Made by a program: the position numbers and the translations under genes. 47,050 bases of DNA. Origin: Campylobacter sp. RM16187. GTDB lineage: Bacteria; Campylobacterota; Campylobacteria; Campylobacterales; Campylobacteraceae. Each line of letters opens with the position of its first letter. Within the stretch, counting starts at the first letter, position 1. A model generated the notes under the pieces. It was not told the DNA's origin. It made no database searches and worked only from the letters and a program-made list of their open reading frames with translations. The stretch lies in contig NZ_CP012550.1 in the NCBI RefSeq assembly GCF_025319965.1, positions 1 through 47,050 of the forward strand, given 5' to 3'. Positions 7,979-16,719 of this stretch are shown in pieces.

Positions 7979-9106
7979 ATGAAAAAAGAGATTGTATTGT
8001 TGAGTGCTACGGTTTTGGCACTAAATTTAAATGCTTTTAACCTAGACGACATAACCAATAAAGCGATAGGGTCTGCTTTTAGTTCGCTTGATAAACAATT
8101 TAACGGTCTTTTAAAGCAAGGGACTAATCTTGTAAATCAATGCTACGATACAAGTAGTTTTCGTTTTAACACCAACTTGGATATATGTGAGCTTGCTAGC
8201 GAGATAGATAAGCTAAATGTTAATGTTTGCTCTTTGATCGGCGGAAGCGGAACAAAGAAAGTAGGCATAACTGGAGCGAAGTATTTATGTAATAGTAAGG
8301 CAAGAGAATTTTCTGATTATGCTAGCAAGCAAGCGGGGGATTTTGCCGAGTGGAAAATTCTTGATGAAGAAGAAAGCAATGAACTAAAAGCGAGTTTGCC
8401 TAGCGGTCAAAAAGTAAAGGAGTATTTTGGCAATTGGGATATATCAAATGTCTTAAAGACGGACAAGGGTATTGTAAGCTCGTATTTGAAAGATGGCAAT
8501 ATGAAAGCCGTCGGCGTGATAATGGAGTATGCTAAAACAAGCGGAGCAAATACCGATCTAACTAAAATCAAGATTGAAGACATCAAAGCCCCAGCAAATT
8601 TAGAAGCTTACAACAAAGGCGTAAGCGAAAGCGTAAAAACGTATAAAAGTGCTATAAAAGAGGCTAATCCAAATCAGGTTTCAAACTCCGTAAAGGCAAC
8701 TTTATCGGAAGCTAGTCAATCTGAGCTATCTAAAAAGGCAAATGAACACGTAAGTAAAGCTAAAAGCAATTTTGATGTTGCAAAGCAAATTGAAATTTCA
8801 AATGCTCTTGCCATATCAAATCATAAAGAGATCGCTATCCCGACAGATGAATACGTCCAAACTATGAGAAAGGATTTAAGACCTTTGCTAGTAGCTCAAA
8901 TCAGGAAACAACAAGCGATAGAGACATCTATCATCTCTGCTATTGAAGAAAAATATGCCAATAAATATGAAATTGCAAAACTGCTGGCAGATAAGGAAGT
9001 AATTATGGCGTTGCAATTTGATGAAGCTTCAGCAAAAGCAGAGATCGATCAGATAGCCAATAGTGCCTCATCAGGCGGTAATTCTATTGGTAAATTTATA
9101 AAATAA
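7979..9106 (+). CDS. Large exported helical protein of the transfer operon
   Basis: A 375-residue protein with a 19-residue signal peptide. It has four Cys in the first half (QCYDT, DICEL, NVCSL, YLCNSK) that could form two disulphides, and a long helical C-terminal half rich in Ala, Lys, Ser and Glu. The tail is Ser/Gly-rich. Family unknown; extracellular or periplasmic roles in mating-pair formation (as for TrbJ, VirB5 or TraH) are possible. AAGGATG precedes the start. Confidence 0.45.
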   Translation: MKKEIVLLSATVLALNLNAFNLDDITNKAIGSAFSSLDKQFNGLLKQGTNLVNQCYDTSSFRFNTNLDICELASEIDKLNVNVCSLIGGSGTKKVGITGAKYLCNSKAREFSDYASKQAGDFAEWKILDEEESNELKASLPSGQKVKEYFGNWDISNVLKTDKGIVSSYLKDGNMKAVGVIMEYAKTSGANTDLTKIKIEDIKAPANLEAYNKGVSESVKTYKSAIKEANPNQVSNSVKATLSEASQSELSKKANEHVSKAKSNFDVAKQIEISNALAISNHKEIAIPTDEYVQTMRKDLRPLLVAQIRKQQAIETSIISAIEEKYANKYEIAKLLADKEVIMALQFDEASAKAEIDQIANSASSGGNSIGKFIK

Positions 9107-9116
9107 GAGAGATTTT

Positions 9117-9941
9117 ATGGGATTGTTTAGTAAAAAAGAAAAAAAAGATAAAACAACTAACATTGAGATAAAAAGCGAGGCAGAGCAAGCAAAACAACCT
9201 GAATATAAGCCAAATTTAAAAAGTCCGAAAGAGACACTAAATTTTAAATGCGAGCAGTTTTTTGGTAAAAATTGGAAATTTGTAGGCAGCTTTATAGGTA
9301 TTTCGATGCTAGTTATGGCATATCAAATAGGCGATATTAGCTCAAAAATGGATAAGCTTACGGAAGTAGTTTATGAAAATAACGGCAAGGTTGTTCTTAC
9401 TACGACGGACGGCAGGGCTTTAAAGGTTGTTAAAGAGCCTTTAAAGGCTGAATATCTTAAGCAATTTGCGGTTTCAACATTTGTAAATAACTTCATTGTT
9501 TCCAAATCCCAGCTTACAAATAACTTTGAAAAAATCCAGTTTTCAAATGCTAGCGAAGTGCTTGATAATGTGCCTAGTCTTAGGTTAATCTTAAAGAATT
9601 TCATAGATACGCCACAAGGATCGGGCGATATAAAAGCATATTCTACTTGGCTGATCTCATCTGTTGTAAATGATAAATTGCCTGAATACATAGCTTTGAA
9701 AGATTATAGCTTAGATCGCTACGAATATAATGGAAATAAATATGAGCTAGAAATTTCAATCAAAGTAATAGCTCAATCTTGGATGATAGCTAAAAGCGAA
9801 TATGTTGCGCAAAACGGCGTGATAAAAATCAAAGCGAGTGGAAGTTTTGATTTAAGTAAATCAAACGATATTAATCCATACGGAATGCGAATTGATAGGA
9901 TACAGATTAATCCTGTCGTAAAAGCTTTTGTAAAGGGGTAG
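9117..9941 (+). CDS. VirB8-like bitopic inner-membrane protein
   Basis: A 274-residue protein: a charged cytoplasmic N-terminus (1-52), one membrane helix (about 54-71), and a periplasmic domain of about 190 residues with helices followed by long strands, ending in QINPVVKAFVKG. This is the plan of VirB8/TraE/DotI proteins, whose NTF2-like periplasmic domain nucleates assembly of the secretion channel. No signature residues decide the family, but the architecture and length match well and a VirB8 homologue is otherwise missing. Confidence 0.6.
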   Translation: MGLFSKKEKKDKTTNIEIKSEAEQAKQPEYKPNLKSPKETLNFKCEQFFGKNWKFVGSFIGISMLVMAYQIGDISSKMDKLTEVVYENNGKVVLTTTDGRALKVVKEPLKAEYLKQFAVSTFVNNFIVSKSQLTNNFEKIQFSNASEVLDNVPSLRLILKNFIDTPQGSGDIKAYSTWLISSVVNDKLPEYIALKDYSLDRYEYNGNKYELEISIKVIAQSWMIAKSEYVAQNGVIKIKASGSFDLSKSNDINPYGMRIDRIQINPVVKAFVKG

Positions 9942-9943
9942 GG

Positions 9944-10408
9944 ATGGAAAAAGACGCAAAAAGTATTGAGGAATTAAATCAAAAGCTCATCGATTATATT
10001 ACAAAGCTACAAACTCAAAACAAGGAGTTGATAGAGGATACGAGCTTAAATGCAATGCATATAAAGCAGCTTAGAGATAAATTTGAAAGAGCCTATAATG
10101 GCTTAAATGACGAACTAAGACAGACAAATAAAAACTGCGACGAGTTTTCTCAAGGACTAGAGGTTAAATTTAACGAGAGTGGCAATAACAACTATGCAAA
10201 CTTTATCAAAGAGCTTGTAAAAAATGATTTTACGGCTATGCAAAACAATATTGTAGAAGACTTTAAAAGAGAGTTCGGAGGAAAAACGCCAGCAAAGCAA
10301 GGATCAAGCTTAGTATCTATCATAGCATTGATCTTATCGGGCATTAGCTTTGTATTCTTAATGTTGCTTAATTTTAAATTCGATCTATTTTCACAAATTT
10401 TAAGGTAA
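9944..10408 (+). CDS. Tail-anchored coiled-coil protein
   Basis: A 154-residue protein with no signal peptide. Residues 5-110 are helical with coiled-coil character, and one membrane helix lies at the C-terminus (about 122-146), so the protein faces the cytoplasm. Unknown function; it sits between VirB8-like and VirB6-like genes with two-to-four-base gaps, so it is likely part of the inner-membrane complex. Confidence 0.55.
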   Translation: MEKDAKSIEELNQKLIDYITKLQTQNKELIEDTSLNAMHIKQLRDKFERAYNGLNDELRQTNKNCDEFSQGLEVKFNESGNNNYANFIKELVKNDFTAMQNNIVEDFKREFGGKTPAKQGSSLVSIIALILSGISFVFLMLLNFKFDLFSQILR

Positions 10409-10412
10409 AGAT

Positions 10413-12818
10413 ATGAATATGCTTAAATTTATTAGATTTGTCTTTTTTACATCTATTTTGTCGGCTACTTTTGCAAATGCGAATATGACCGCAGAGGAGA
10501 TGGAGGTTTTTGCTGGAAATGATAGAGTTGTTGAAAGCGGAGCTTGCAAATGGACGTGTAGAGAAACTAAAGAGCCGTATAAGACAAGGATTATAGGTTT
10601 TGATATAGCTAATGGAGAGACCTTTTGTAAAGTTTATAAGGACACGGATTACAATACATATTTAAAATTTAACGCTTCAAAGGTTAATAAGGCTTGCGTG
10701 AAAAATATGGGGGAGATTAGCAAGGACATAATGAACTCTACAAAGGGGCTAAAAGAGGTTTATAGGCAAGCAAGCTTACAAACTAGCTCTGTTATGCAGG
10801 CTAATACAAGCGATACTCAGCTAACTTTTACTCGGTTTTTAGCTTCTTTTTTAACGCTTGATCCAAATATCATCGATAGAGAGGCGACTGAAAAAATTGG
10901 CGAACTAACGCTAAAAAACGGAATTTCAACTTTTAGCGTTTTAAATTTTGCAAAAGAAAAAGATGAAAAGATAGATAGGGGTTTTTGGGAAAGATTAAAA
11001 AGAGGTGATGTCGCAGGTTTGGGAGAACGGGTTGAGGAGTGGATGAACCAAGCATATAATAAAAAATTAAGAGAAAAATCTCAAAGCTTATCAACTGTCG
11101 ATGTTACGCAAACATCCGTTGCAGATGGATTTAATAAAAACAATATGGCATATTTTTCAAATCTATTTCTAGCTAACGAAAAGATTTACCAGCACTTACA
11201 AATTATCATATTTATCTTAGTGGGCGGATTTTTTGTAAGCAGGATAGGGGCTGAAAAAATTCAAGTATATTTAGAAAATAGAGGCGAAAGCTCAGGCAAG
11301 CAACCATATTTGCATAAATTTTATATTCCAATCATTATGGTAGGCACATTTTTTATGCCTATACCTGAAGCTAATAATCTAGCTCACTCGACCATAGTGC
11401 AAAATATGATTAGGTATTTTGCTACTGAAAGCACTAGAGTAGCCGACATCGCAAGCGCCACTATAAACAGAGTTTATTTGGAAAAAATATATAAAAGCTT
11501 AGGTATTCTTACTCCCGATGGCATAGACGTATTAGTAGATAGACAAGCGAAAGCGAAATATACGTATCAGCAGATTAGTGAAATTTATAAAGATACTTGC
11601 AAGAAAAGATTCCCTGAAGCTTATAATGCTCCTACGATTGAGTATATTACTAGCTTAACGGAAGAAGAGAAGAAAAAATTGCAAGAAAAGGATAAACAAG
11701 ATTTTCAAAGCGTAAGTGGAGAGCCATATGATATTACCCTTGATGCTTGTTTGCTATTAGAAGTTACCGCTTTAAATGCTAGAAATAACGAAATAAAGTT
11801 AAAGCAACAGCTAGACGGAGTTATAAAGGCATTTGATAAAAAAGAGATGCAAAGCAGGATAAATGCTTTAGACGGCTATTTTTCTTTAAGAGAGCAGCAA
11901 CTAGGCTGGATCAATTCCATTTTAACGCCTACTAGCAGTATAGCTGCGGAAGTTATTATGTTCTCTGGAGATAGAGTTAGTAATTATAATTTAAAAGAGA
12001 CTACGGCGGCGAATACAAAAAATGCTCTCGATGCGATAAGTAAAGGACAAGCACAAAATGCTAGCGAAGATGAGATAAATGAAAGTTGGCTAGCGATGCT
12101 CGGAGGACAACTTGTGTATATGACCTTGCCCGGTGCGACAGCTATCAAGGATTTTGTATATGAAAACGCTAATAAATTTGGTTCGATAATAGGCGGAGCG
12201 GTTGGCTCTTCTGGAACGCCGATAGGAACTATGATAGGTAGTATTGTTGGATATTTTGTCGGAACGATCGGAGGTAGCACGGCATCTTATGCTACTGCTA
12301 TTTATTTAATGCACAAAATGCTTGCGTATTTACCTTTGATTGTTTGCGCTACTGCTAGTGCGATAGCCTTTGTAGCCTATTTAGTTTCGCTTTGTAAGTA
12401 TTTTTATATCTCTCCGTTTGTCGTGGCTTTTTCGCTCACCACAAAGAAGATGGATAAGATAGTTGAGTTTCTAGTAAGCGGTATAGCGATCTTTTTAAAA
12501 CCAGTTTTAATAGTCCTATTTATAGGGCTTGCTCTATTTATTTATACTTTAGTCGATGAAGTATATCTTTTCTTGGCGACGGAGCAGTTTAGCGGCATAA
12601 AAACCGATGCGTTTAGCCCTATAATTAATTTTACGATCGGATCGGTTACAGGTATGCTTGAAATCTTTGGAAAGCTAGCTTCCGTGTATGTTATGTGGAA
12701 GTTAATAATCTCAGGTCCAGCTTGGGCGTTATCGCTTGTTGGAGTAGATGGAAAACAAGATGATATGATATCTCAAGGTATAGAGCAGAATTTATCTAGG
12801 AAAGCGTTTGTTGCATAA
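10413..12818 (+). CDS. VirB6/TraG-N-like polytopic channel protein
   Basis: An 801-residue inner-membrane protein. It has a signal peptide (about 1-23), a Cys-containing periplasmic region (CKWTCRE and others), a first pair of membrane helices (about 262-281 and 304-318), a long soluble loop, a Gly-rich stretch (about 588-625) and four or more membrane helices in the last 180 residues. VirB6/TrbL/TraG-N proteins combine such an exported domain with a polytopic core and line the inner-membrane channel. It is the last gene of the first transfer operon. Confidence 0.65.
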   Translation: MNMLKFIRFVFFTSILSATFANANMTAEEMEVFAGNDRVVESGACKWTCRETKEPYKTRIIGFDIANGETFCKVYKDTDYNTYLKFNASKVNKACVKNMGEISKDIMNSTKGLKEVYRQASLQTSSVMQANTSDTQLTFTRFLASFLTLDPNIIDREATEKIGELTLKNGISTFSVLNFAKEKDEKIDRGFWERLKRGDVAGLGERVEEWMNQAYNKKLREKSQSLSTVDVTQTSVADGFNKNNMAYFSNLFLANEKIYQHLQIIIFILVGGFFVSRIGAEKIQVYLENRGESSGKQPYLHKFYIPIIMVGTFFMPIPEANNLAHSTIVQNMIRYFATESTRVADIASATINRVYLEKIYKSLGILTPDGIDVLVDRQAKAKYTYQQISEIYKDTCKKRFPEAYNAPTIEYITSLTEEEKKKLQEKDKQDFQSVSGEPYDITLDACLLLEVTALNARNNEIKLKQQLDGVIKAFDKKEMQSRINALDGYFSLREQQLGWINSILTPTSSIAAEVIMFSGDRVSNYNLKETTAANTKNALDAISKGQAQNASEDEINESWLAMLGGQLVYMTLPGATAIKDFVYENANKFGSIIGGAVGSSGTPIGTMIGSIVGYFVGTIGGSTASYATAIYLMHKMLAYLPLIVCATASAIAFVAYLVSLCKYFYISPFVVAFSLTTKKMDKIVEFLVSGIAIFLKPVLIVLFIGLALFIYTLVDEVYLFLATEQFSGIKTDAFSPIINFTIGSVTGMLEIFGKLASVYVMWKLIISGPAWALSLVGVDGKQDDMISQGIEQNLSRKAFVA

Positions 12819-12855
12819 AGTTAAGCTTTCCTTTATCTAAAAGATTCTATACTAA

Positions 12856-12887
12856 CCTAAAAATTAACAATATTGTTAATTTTTAGG
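12856..12887. promoter_or_regulatory. 32-bp perfect palindrome, probable AbiEi operator
   Basis: Each half reads CCTAAAAATTAACAAT in opposite orientation, with no spacer and no mismatch. A TATACT -10 box lies at 12848-12853, so the palindrome covers the expected transcription start. Its right edge overlaps the Shine-Dalgarno AGGGGA of the antitoxin gene. AbiEi antitoxins are known to repress their own operon by binding inverted repeats; that this is the AbiEi site here is inference. In RNA the same sequence would fold and hide the ribosome site. Confidence 0.7.
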
Positions 12888-12897
12888 GGATTTAAAA

Positions 12898-13443
12898 ATG
12901 ACAACAAAAGAATTAATTGCTGTTTTGGATAGACTAGATAACGAGTTTAAAATGCCTTTTATTAGAGTTAAGCAGCTTCGTATATTTTTCCCAAATGAAA
13001 GCAATGAAGTATTTAGAGTATCGCTTGCAAGGCAGGTAAAAAGCGGAGTTATAGAAAAAATTTGTAGAGGTTTATATCTAAATCCTCGAAGCAGGCATAT
13101 CCCTGAAAATCTACTTGAAAATATCGCTTGTCTAATTCGCGATAGAAGAGAATTTTATTTAAGCTTAGAGAGTATTTTAAGTAGTAATGGGATTATCTCA
13201 CAAATTCCAAATCGCCTTACGTTTATTTCAAAAAGTAGAAGCGATACAATCAATACGCCTTACGGAATTATTGAATTCTCAAAAGGAAATGTAAAGGATA
13301 TGATTTTTAGTTCGGATATTTACTTAGATAATAACACTGGTATTTATACGGCTACGCCTGAACGCGCATTAAAAGATGCGTTTTTGCATAGACGTTCGAT
13401 TGATTTAATAGATGAGCAAAGGAAAAAAGATGAGCTTTATTGA
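12898..13443 (+). CDS. abiEi: AbiEi-family antitoxin (transcriptional autorepressor)
   Basis: A 181-residue protein with an N-terminal winged-helix region (about 15-65: RVKQLRIFFP, VFRVSLARQVKSGVIEKICRGLYLNPR), the standard start of AbiEi-type antitoxins, followed by the typical C-terminal part with TATPERALKDAF. AbiEi is the antitoxin of type IV toxin-antitoxin systems and also represses its operon. The next gene overlaps it and encodes the matching AbiEii nucleotidyltransferase. A 32-bp palindrome lies directly upstream. Confidence 0.8.
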   Translation: MTTKELIAVLDRLDNEFKMPFIRVKQLRIFFPNESNEVFRVSLARQVKSGVIEKICRGLYLNPRSRHIPENLLENIACLIRDRREFYLSLESILSSNGIISQIPNRLTFISKSRSDTINTPYGIIEFSKGNVKDMIFSSDIYLDNNTGIYTATPERALKDAFLHRRSIDLIDEQRKKDELY

Positions 13444-14314
13444 TCTAAATAAAATTGCGGATACGTATGCTAGAGATAGAGGTGCAAATTTAAAATCTGT
13501 AATTATTAAAGAGATGTTGCATTTGGATATTCTAAGGGCGTTAAGTAATTCTGATTTATCCAGCCAAATAGTTTTTCAAGGCGGAACCGCTCTTAGACTT
13601 TGTTATCAAGGCGGTAGGTATTCAGAGGATTTAGACTTTGTTCTAGCGGATGAAAACCTTATTTTTGATAAGAGTTTGTTTAGAGAGTTTGAAAGAACAT
13701 TTGCTGATAGTATGCTTAAAAAATACAATCTGCAATCGGAGCTAGTATATCCAAAGAATGATGATGGACTGGTTCAAAAATGGGTAGCTAAGATATTATT
13801 GCCTATCGAAAACAGAAAAGAGAAAATCAATATAGAGATATGTAAAATACCTAGCTATGATAATTCGGTAAAAAGTATAGAAAATTTTTACTCGAGTGCG
13901 GCTAGCGATCAGCTAGATAAAATATTATTAAAAGTAGAGAGCCTAGAGGAAATTTTAGCGGATAAGATTGTGGCGTTTGGAGCAAGAGAGTATCTAAAGT
14001 ATAGGGACATATGGGATATAAAATGGCTCGGTGATAAAAATATTGCTATTGATAGCGATTTAATTTCAAAAAAAATCAGCAACTATAACATAGAAAATTT
14101 CGATGAAAAAATAAAAAATAAGCTTGATATTTTAAATAATGAAAATTTAGATGAAGCCTTTAAAAATGAAATGCAAAGGTTCTTATCTCCAAACCTGCTT
14201 GCTCAAGTTGTGAAATTTGATTTTTTTAAAGATATCAAAAAGGCTGTAAATGTCGTTTGCGAGGATTATTTAGGCGATCAGTCTAAAAATGTAAGAAAAA
14301 GACGCAGGTTATAA
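13430..14314 (+). CDS. abiEii: AbiEii-family nucleotidyltransferase toxin
   Basis: About 294 residues. The nucleotidyltransferase signature is clear: FQGGTALRLCYQGGRYSEDLDF near residues 49-70, with GG-T-A-L-R and the D-L-D metal ligands; KIVAFGAREYLKYRDIWDI matches the later K-x-x-A/R-x-x-x-R-D-x-x-D motif. AbiEii toxins add nucleotides to tRNA or other targets and stabilise plasmids or abort phage growth. I prefer ATG 13430 (AAAGGA upstream) to the in-frame ATG 13412. The C-terminus is basic (RKRRRL), as in several other proteins here. Confidence 0.85.
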   Translation: MSFIDLNKIADTYARDRGANLKSVIIKEMLHLDILRALSNSDLSSQIVFQGGTALRLCYQGGRYSEDLDFVLADENLIFDKSLFREFERTFADSMLKKYNLQSELVYPKNDDGLVQKWVAKILLPIENRKEKINIEICKIPSYDNSVKSIENFYSSAASDQLDKILLKVESLEEILADKIVAFGAREYLKYRDIWDIKWLGDKNIAIDSDLISKKISNYNIENFDEKIKNKLDILNNENLDEAFKNEMQRFLSPNLLAQVVKFDFFKDIKKAVNVVCEDYLGDQSKNVRKRRRL

Positions 14315-14329
14315 GATAATATATTTTTA

Positions 14330-14377
14330 GTAAATTACATAAAAATAGTTGATTATTTTTAAAAAGTATGCTATAAT
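14330..14377 (+). promoter_or_regulatory. GTAAWTTAC operator and promoter before the secreted-protein gene
   Basis: GTAAATTAC (14330-14338), 10 bp, TTGATT (-35, 14349-14354), 17 bp, TATAAT (-10, 14372-14377). The same operator, at the same 10-bp distance from the -35 box, precedes parA, the gene at 25832 and the RepL-like gene at 28555. Confidence 0.7.
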
Positions 14378-14407
14378 TCTTAAAAAATTTATCATAAAGG
14401 ATATAAA

Positions 14408-14812
14408 ATGAAAAAAGTTATCAGTGGTTTAATGGTTTTAGGGCTATTAATAAGTGGCGTGAGTGCGGATATTCTTTCTAAAAAAGATTGTAATGATCCT
14501 AAAATAATAAGTGCTTTAAAGACTTACTACAAAGACTTTGAGAAATACGAGGGCAGACCAGCTCCGACGTTTGAGGGTGTTAAATTTAGGATAAAATCCT
14601 CTACTTTAGGACAAGGTTATGTAAAAGAGTTTGGTATAAAAAAAGAAGATGGATATATATGCGAGACAGGCGGAAGTGGCATAGGAAAAGCATATAGAGT
14701 AATAAAGTTAAACGAAAAAATTTATGTTTATGATAGCAATTATGTTTTTGATAATAAAACAACAAGAGATACAAAAGAATTTGTCTTGAAATACGGGGTT
14801 ATATTGGAATAA
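14408..14812 (+). CDS. Small secreted protein, unknown function
   Basis: A 134-residue protein with a 20-residue signal peptide (cut after GVSA). The mature part has two Cys (KDCNDP, YICETGG) likely to form a disulphide, and a central stretch of short strands. No family recognised. It has its own promoter with the maintenance-type operator and is separate from the secretion operon, so it is more likely cargo, for example a periplasmic protein affecting the host, than a channel part. Confidence 0.6.
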   Translation: MKKVISGLMVLGLLISGVSADILSKKDCNDPKIISALKTYYKDFEKYEGRPAPTFEGVKFRIKSSTLGQGYVKEFGIKKEDGYICETGGSGIGKAYRVIKLNEKIYVYDSNYVFDNKTTRDTKEFVLKYGVILE

Positions 14813-14814
14813 TA

Positions 14815-15777
14815 ATGGCAACTAATCAAAAGCTCAATAAGGCAATGCAAGCTAAAAATGATGAATTCTATACGCGTAAAGCGGATATTGAAGTAGAAAT
14901 TCAAGCTTATCTCGAGTTTAATCCTAGTTTGTTTGTAGGCAAAATCATTCTTTGCCCTTGCGATGATCCGACTTGGAGTAACTTCACAGCCTATTTTGTT
15001 GAAAATTTTGAAAAATTGGGCTTAAAAGAATTGATTAGCACTTGCTATGTGCAAAATGGTAAAGGTAAAATTTTACGAAAAACTGCAAGGAATACTGATT
15101 TGGCTTTTTTAAATGGCGATGGCGATTTTCGTAGCGATGAGTTGGTATCATTAAGAGATCAAGCCGATTTTATCGTAACTAATCCGCCATTCTCCTTATT
15201 TCGTGATTTTATAGCTTGGATTATGGATGGCAAAAAGCAGTTTGCGGTCATTTGCAATAAAAATTGTGTAACGTTCAAAGAGGTTTTTCCTAAAATTAAG
15301 GCTAATGAAATATGGTCTGGCTATCGTTCTTGGGCTGGCGGTATGTGGTTTGAAACTATTGATGAAAATGATGTAGATAAGGTAGAAAATGGAGTAAAGC
15401 TAAAAAATGTATCGTCCATTTGGCTAACAAATATTGAGCATAATCGTAGATACGATCCTATTGCTCTATATGAAAAAGAAGAAAATCTACTGAAATACCC
15501 TAGCCTTAAAGAAAAAAATGCTTATATAAAATACGATAATTACGATGCAATAGAGATTCCATTAACAAAAGCAATTCCGCGCAACTACAAAGGTATTATG
15601 GGTGTTCCGATTAGCTTTTTGGATAAATTTAATCCTTGTCAGTTTGAGTTAATCGGTGCAACCGAAAGCGAGGGTAAGGGGTTTTCAAATGGTCTTTGGA
15701 TTTCTTCAAGCGGTATTGCGCAAGCTTGCGTAAATCAACAACGAGTTTATAAACGCGTATTTGTCAGAGCAAGGTAA
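14815..15777 (+). CDS. EcoRI-family adenine-specific DNA methyltransferase
   Basis: A 320-residue enzyme. NPPF (residues 123-126) in DFIVTNPPFSLF is the catalytic motif of DNA N6-adenine methylases. The N-terminal AKNDEFYTRKADIEVEI and LCPCDDPTWSNF (about 46-57) are the characteristic start and cofactor motif of the EcoRI methylase family. It would methylate adenine in a specific site using S-adenosylmethionine. It begins two bases after the previous stop and is followed by a probable nuclease, so the pair looks like a type II restriction-modification system. The target site cannot be read from sequence. Confidence 0.8.
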   Translation: MATNQKLNKAMQAKNDEFYTRKADIEVEIQAYLEFNPSLFVGKIILCPCDDPTWSNFTAYFVENFEKLGLKELISTCYVQNGKGKILRKTARNTDLAFLNGDGDFRSDELVSLRDQADFIVTNPPFSLFRDFIAWIMDGKKQFAVICNKNCVTFKEVFPKIKANEIWSGYRSWAGGMWFETIDENDVDKVENGVKLKNVSSIWLTNIEHNRRYDPIALYEKEENLLKYPSLKEKNAYIKYDNYDAIEIPLTKAIPRNYKGIMGVPISFLDKFNPCQFELIGATESEGKGFSNGLWISSSGIAQACVNQQRVYKRVFVRAR

Positions 15778-15784
15778 TAATGAG

Positions 15785-16390
15785 ATGATAGATGTTGCAG
15801 ATGTTATTCGATTTGAAATTAGCAGAACAGATTTAGTAACTTGTGTTGAGAATGCAAAAAATATCCTATCGGCAATTACTGATAGAAAAGATTTGCATAG
15901 TCGAGATGATTTAGAGCGATTTAATAATTTACTTATGGGCGAAATTTCTGAAATGATAGTTTTAAAATGGCTACATAGCAATGGCAAATATGCAGTATCC
16001 GCAGTAGATAAAACATCAAATCAGCCTGATTTAGGACACGATCTGCAACTACGTAAAAGCGATGGCGAGCCTATTCGCTGCTCGATTAAATCATCTTTAT
16101 CAGCACTGAAAGACTTAAAAGACATTATTAAAAATTTTAAATTAGCGACAAAAAAAAGTGAATTAAGAGAAGTTAATATTCAAGTTTATTTTTGGCTCAC
16201 AATCAATCCTGCTGATGGCAACAAAAGCAGAACAACTGTATTGAGTTTGCGCAATTCAGCAATTATTGGTTGGTTTGGATTGAATGATTTAGCTTGTTTT
16301 GAAAGCTATGCAACGGAAAATCGCGAAGTGCCAACAAAGCCATTGAGCGAAGCGCGTAGTATGAAAAGCTTATTGCCTCTTTTATCTTGA
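15785..16390 (+). CDS. Probable restriction endonuclease partner (PD-(D/E)xK-like)
   Basis: About 201 residues. The middle region has GEISEMIVLKWL, then QPDLGHDLQL, then IRCSIKSS, an order that fits a PD-(D/E)xK nuclease core (helix Glu, Asp, strand, Lys), although the usual acidic residue two before Lys is Ser. It directly follows the methylase, as restriction enzymes often do. I start at ATG 15785 (AAGG ten bases upstream); the frame is open to TTG 15761. If it is not a nuclease, it may be a methylase accessory protein. Confidence 0.55.
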   Translation: MIDVADVIRFEISRTDLVTCVENAKNILSAITDRKDLHSRDDLERFNNLLMGEISEMIVLKWLHSNGKYAVSAVDKTSNQPDLGHDLQLRKSDGEPIRCSIKSSLSALKDLKDIIKNFKLATKKSELREVNIQVYFWLTINPADGNKSRTTVLSLRNSAIIGWFGLNDLACFESYATENREVPTKPLSEARSMKSLLPLLS

Positions 16391-16605
16391 TGTTATTTTC
16401 TCATTGGAGATATTTTAATGAAAAACGCGGATAAGGCTTTCTAGTAGCTGTAAAAATTTTTAAAAGTTCATTTGTATCAAGATCAAAATTGACCATTCTT
16501 TGGTATTTTATACTTTTTGACACGGCTTTATACTCCACTCCTCAATTAAAATCAAAAAAACATAAAGAATAGATAACTATTTTTATGTAATTTACTAAAA
16601 AAATA
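16391..16605. other. Intergenic stretch with a broken gene start
   Basis: Between the nuclease gene and the parA promoter. At 16418 an ATG preceded by TTGGAGAT opens a frame that stops after eight codons (MKNADKAF), which looks like the 5' remnant of a lost gene at the edge of the restriction-modification insert. The rest holds no gene I can support. Confidence 0.35.
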
Positions 16606-16634
16606 TTGACAAAGGAATAATAATCTGATATACT
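16587..16634 (+). promoter_or_regulatory. GTAAWTTAC operator and consensus promoter of parA
   Basis: GTAATTTAC (16587-16595), 10 bp, TTGACA (-35, 16606-16611), 17 bp, TATACT (-10, 16629-16634). This is a nearly perfect sigma-70-type promoter, rare in Campylobacter where the -35 box is usually poor, so a regulator is expected to hold it down or tune it. Confidence 0.8.
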
Positions 16635-16640
16635 ACCAAT

Positions 16641-16696
16641 ACACTAACGATACGGTAGTGTTATGTTATTATTTTATAATTAATAGCGTAACACTA
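16641..16696. promoter_or_regulatory. TAGTGT/ACACTA sites in the parA leader
   Basis: ACACTA (16641-16646), TAGTGT (16656-16661) and ACACTA (16691-16696) lie between the -10 box and the parA ribosome site. The first two form an inverted pair. Ribbon-helix-helix partition proteins bind such repeated hexamers both as operators and as centromeres, and the same hexamer is clustered beside the left end. Binding by the protein encoded at 17397 is inference. Confidence 0.55.
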
Positions 16697-16719
16697 ATTT
16701 CTTAACAGAAAGGAGAGTT

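Noticed and set aside
1474-12818. Assigning exact virB10 and virB11 genes.
   Set aside because: I find no protein with a clear VirB10 C-terminal motif and no third ATPase with VirB11 Walker motifs; naming one would be a guess.
12815-12836. ATAAAG/CTTTAT inverted repeat after the VirB6-like gene as a terminator.
   Set aside because: Only six AT-rich base pairs and no T-run; too weak to call.
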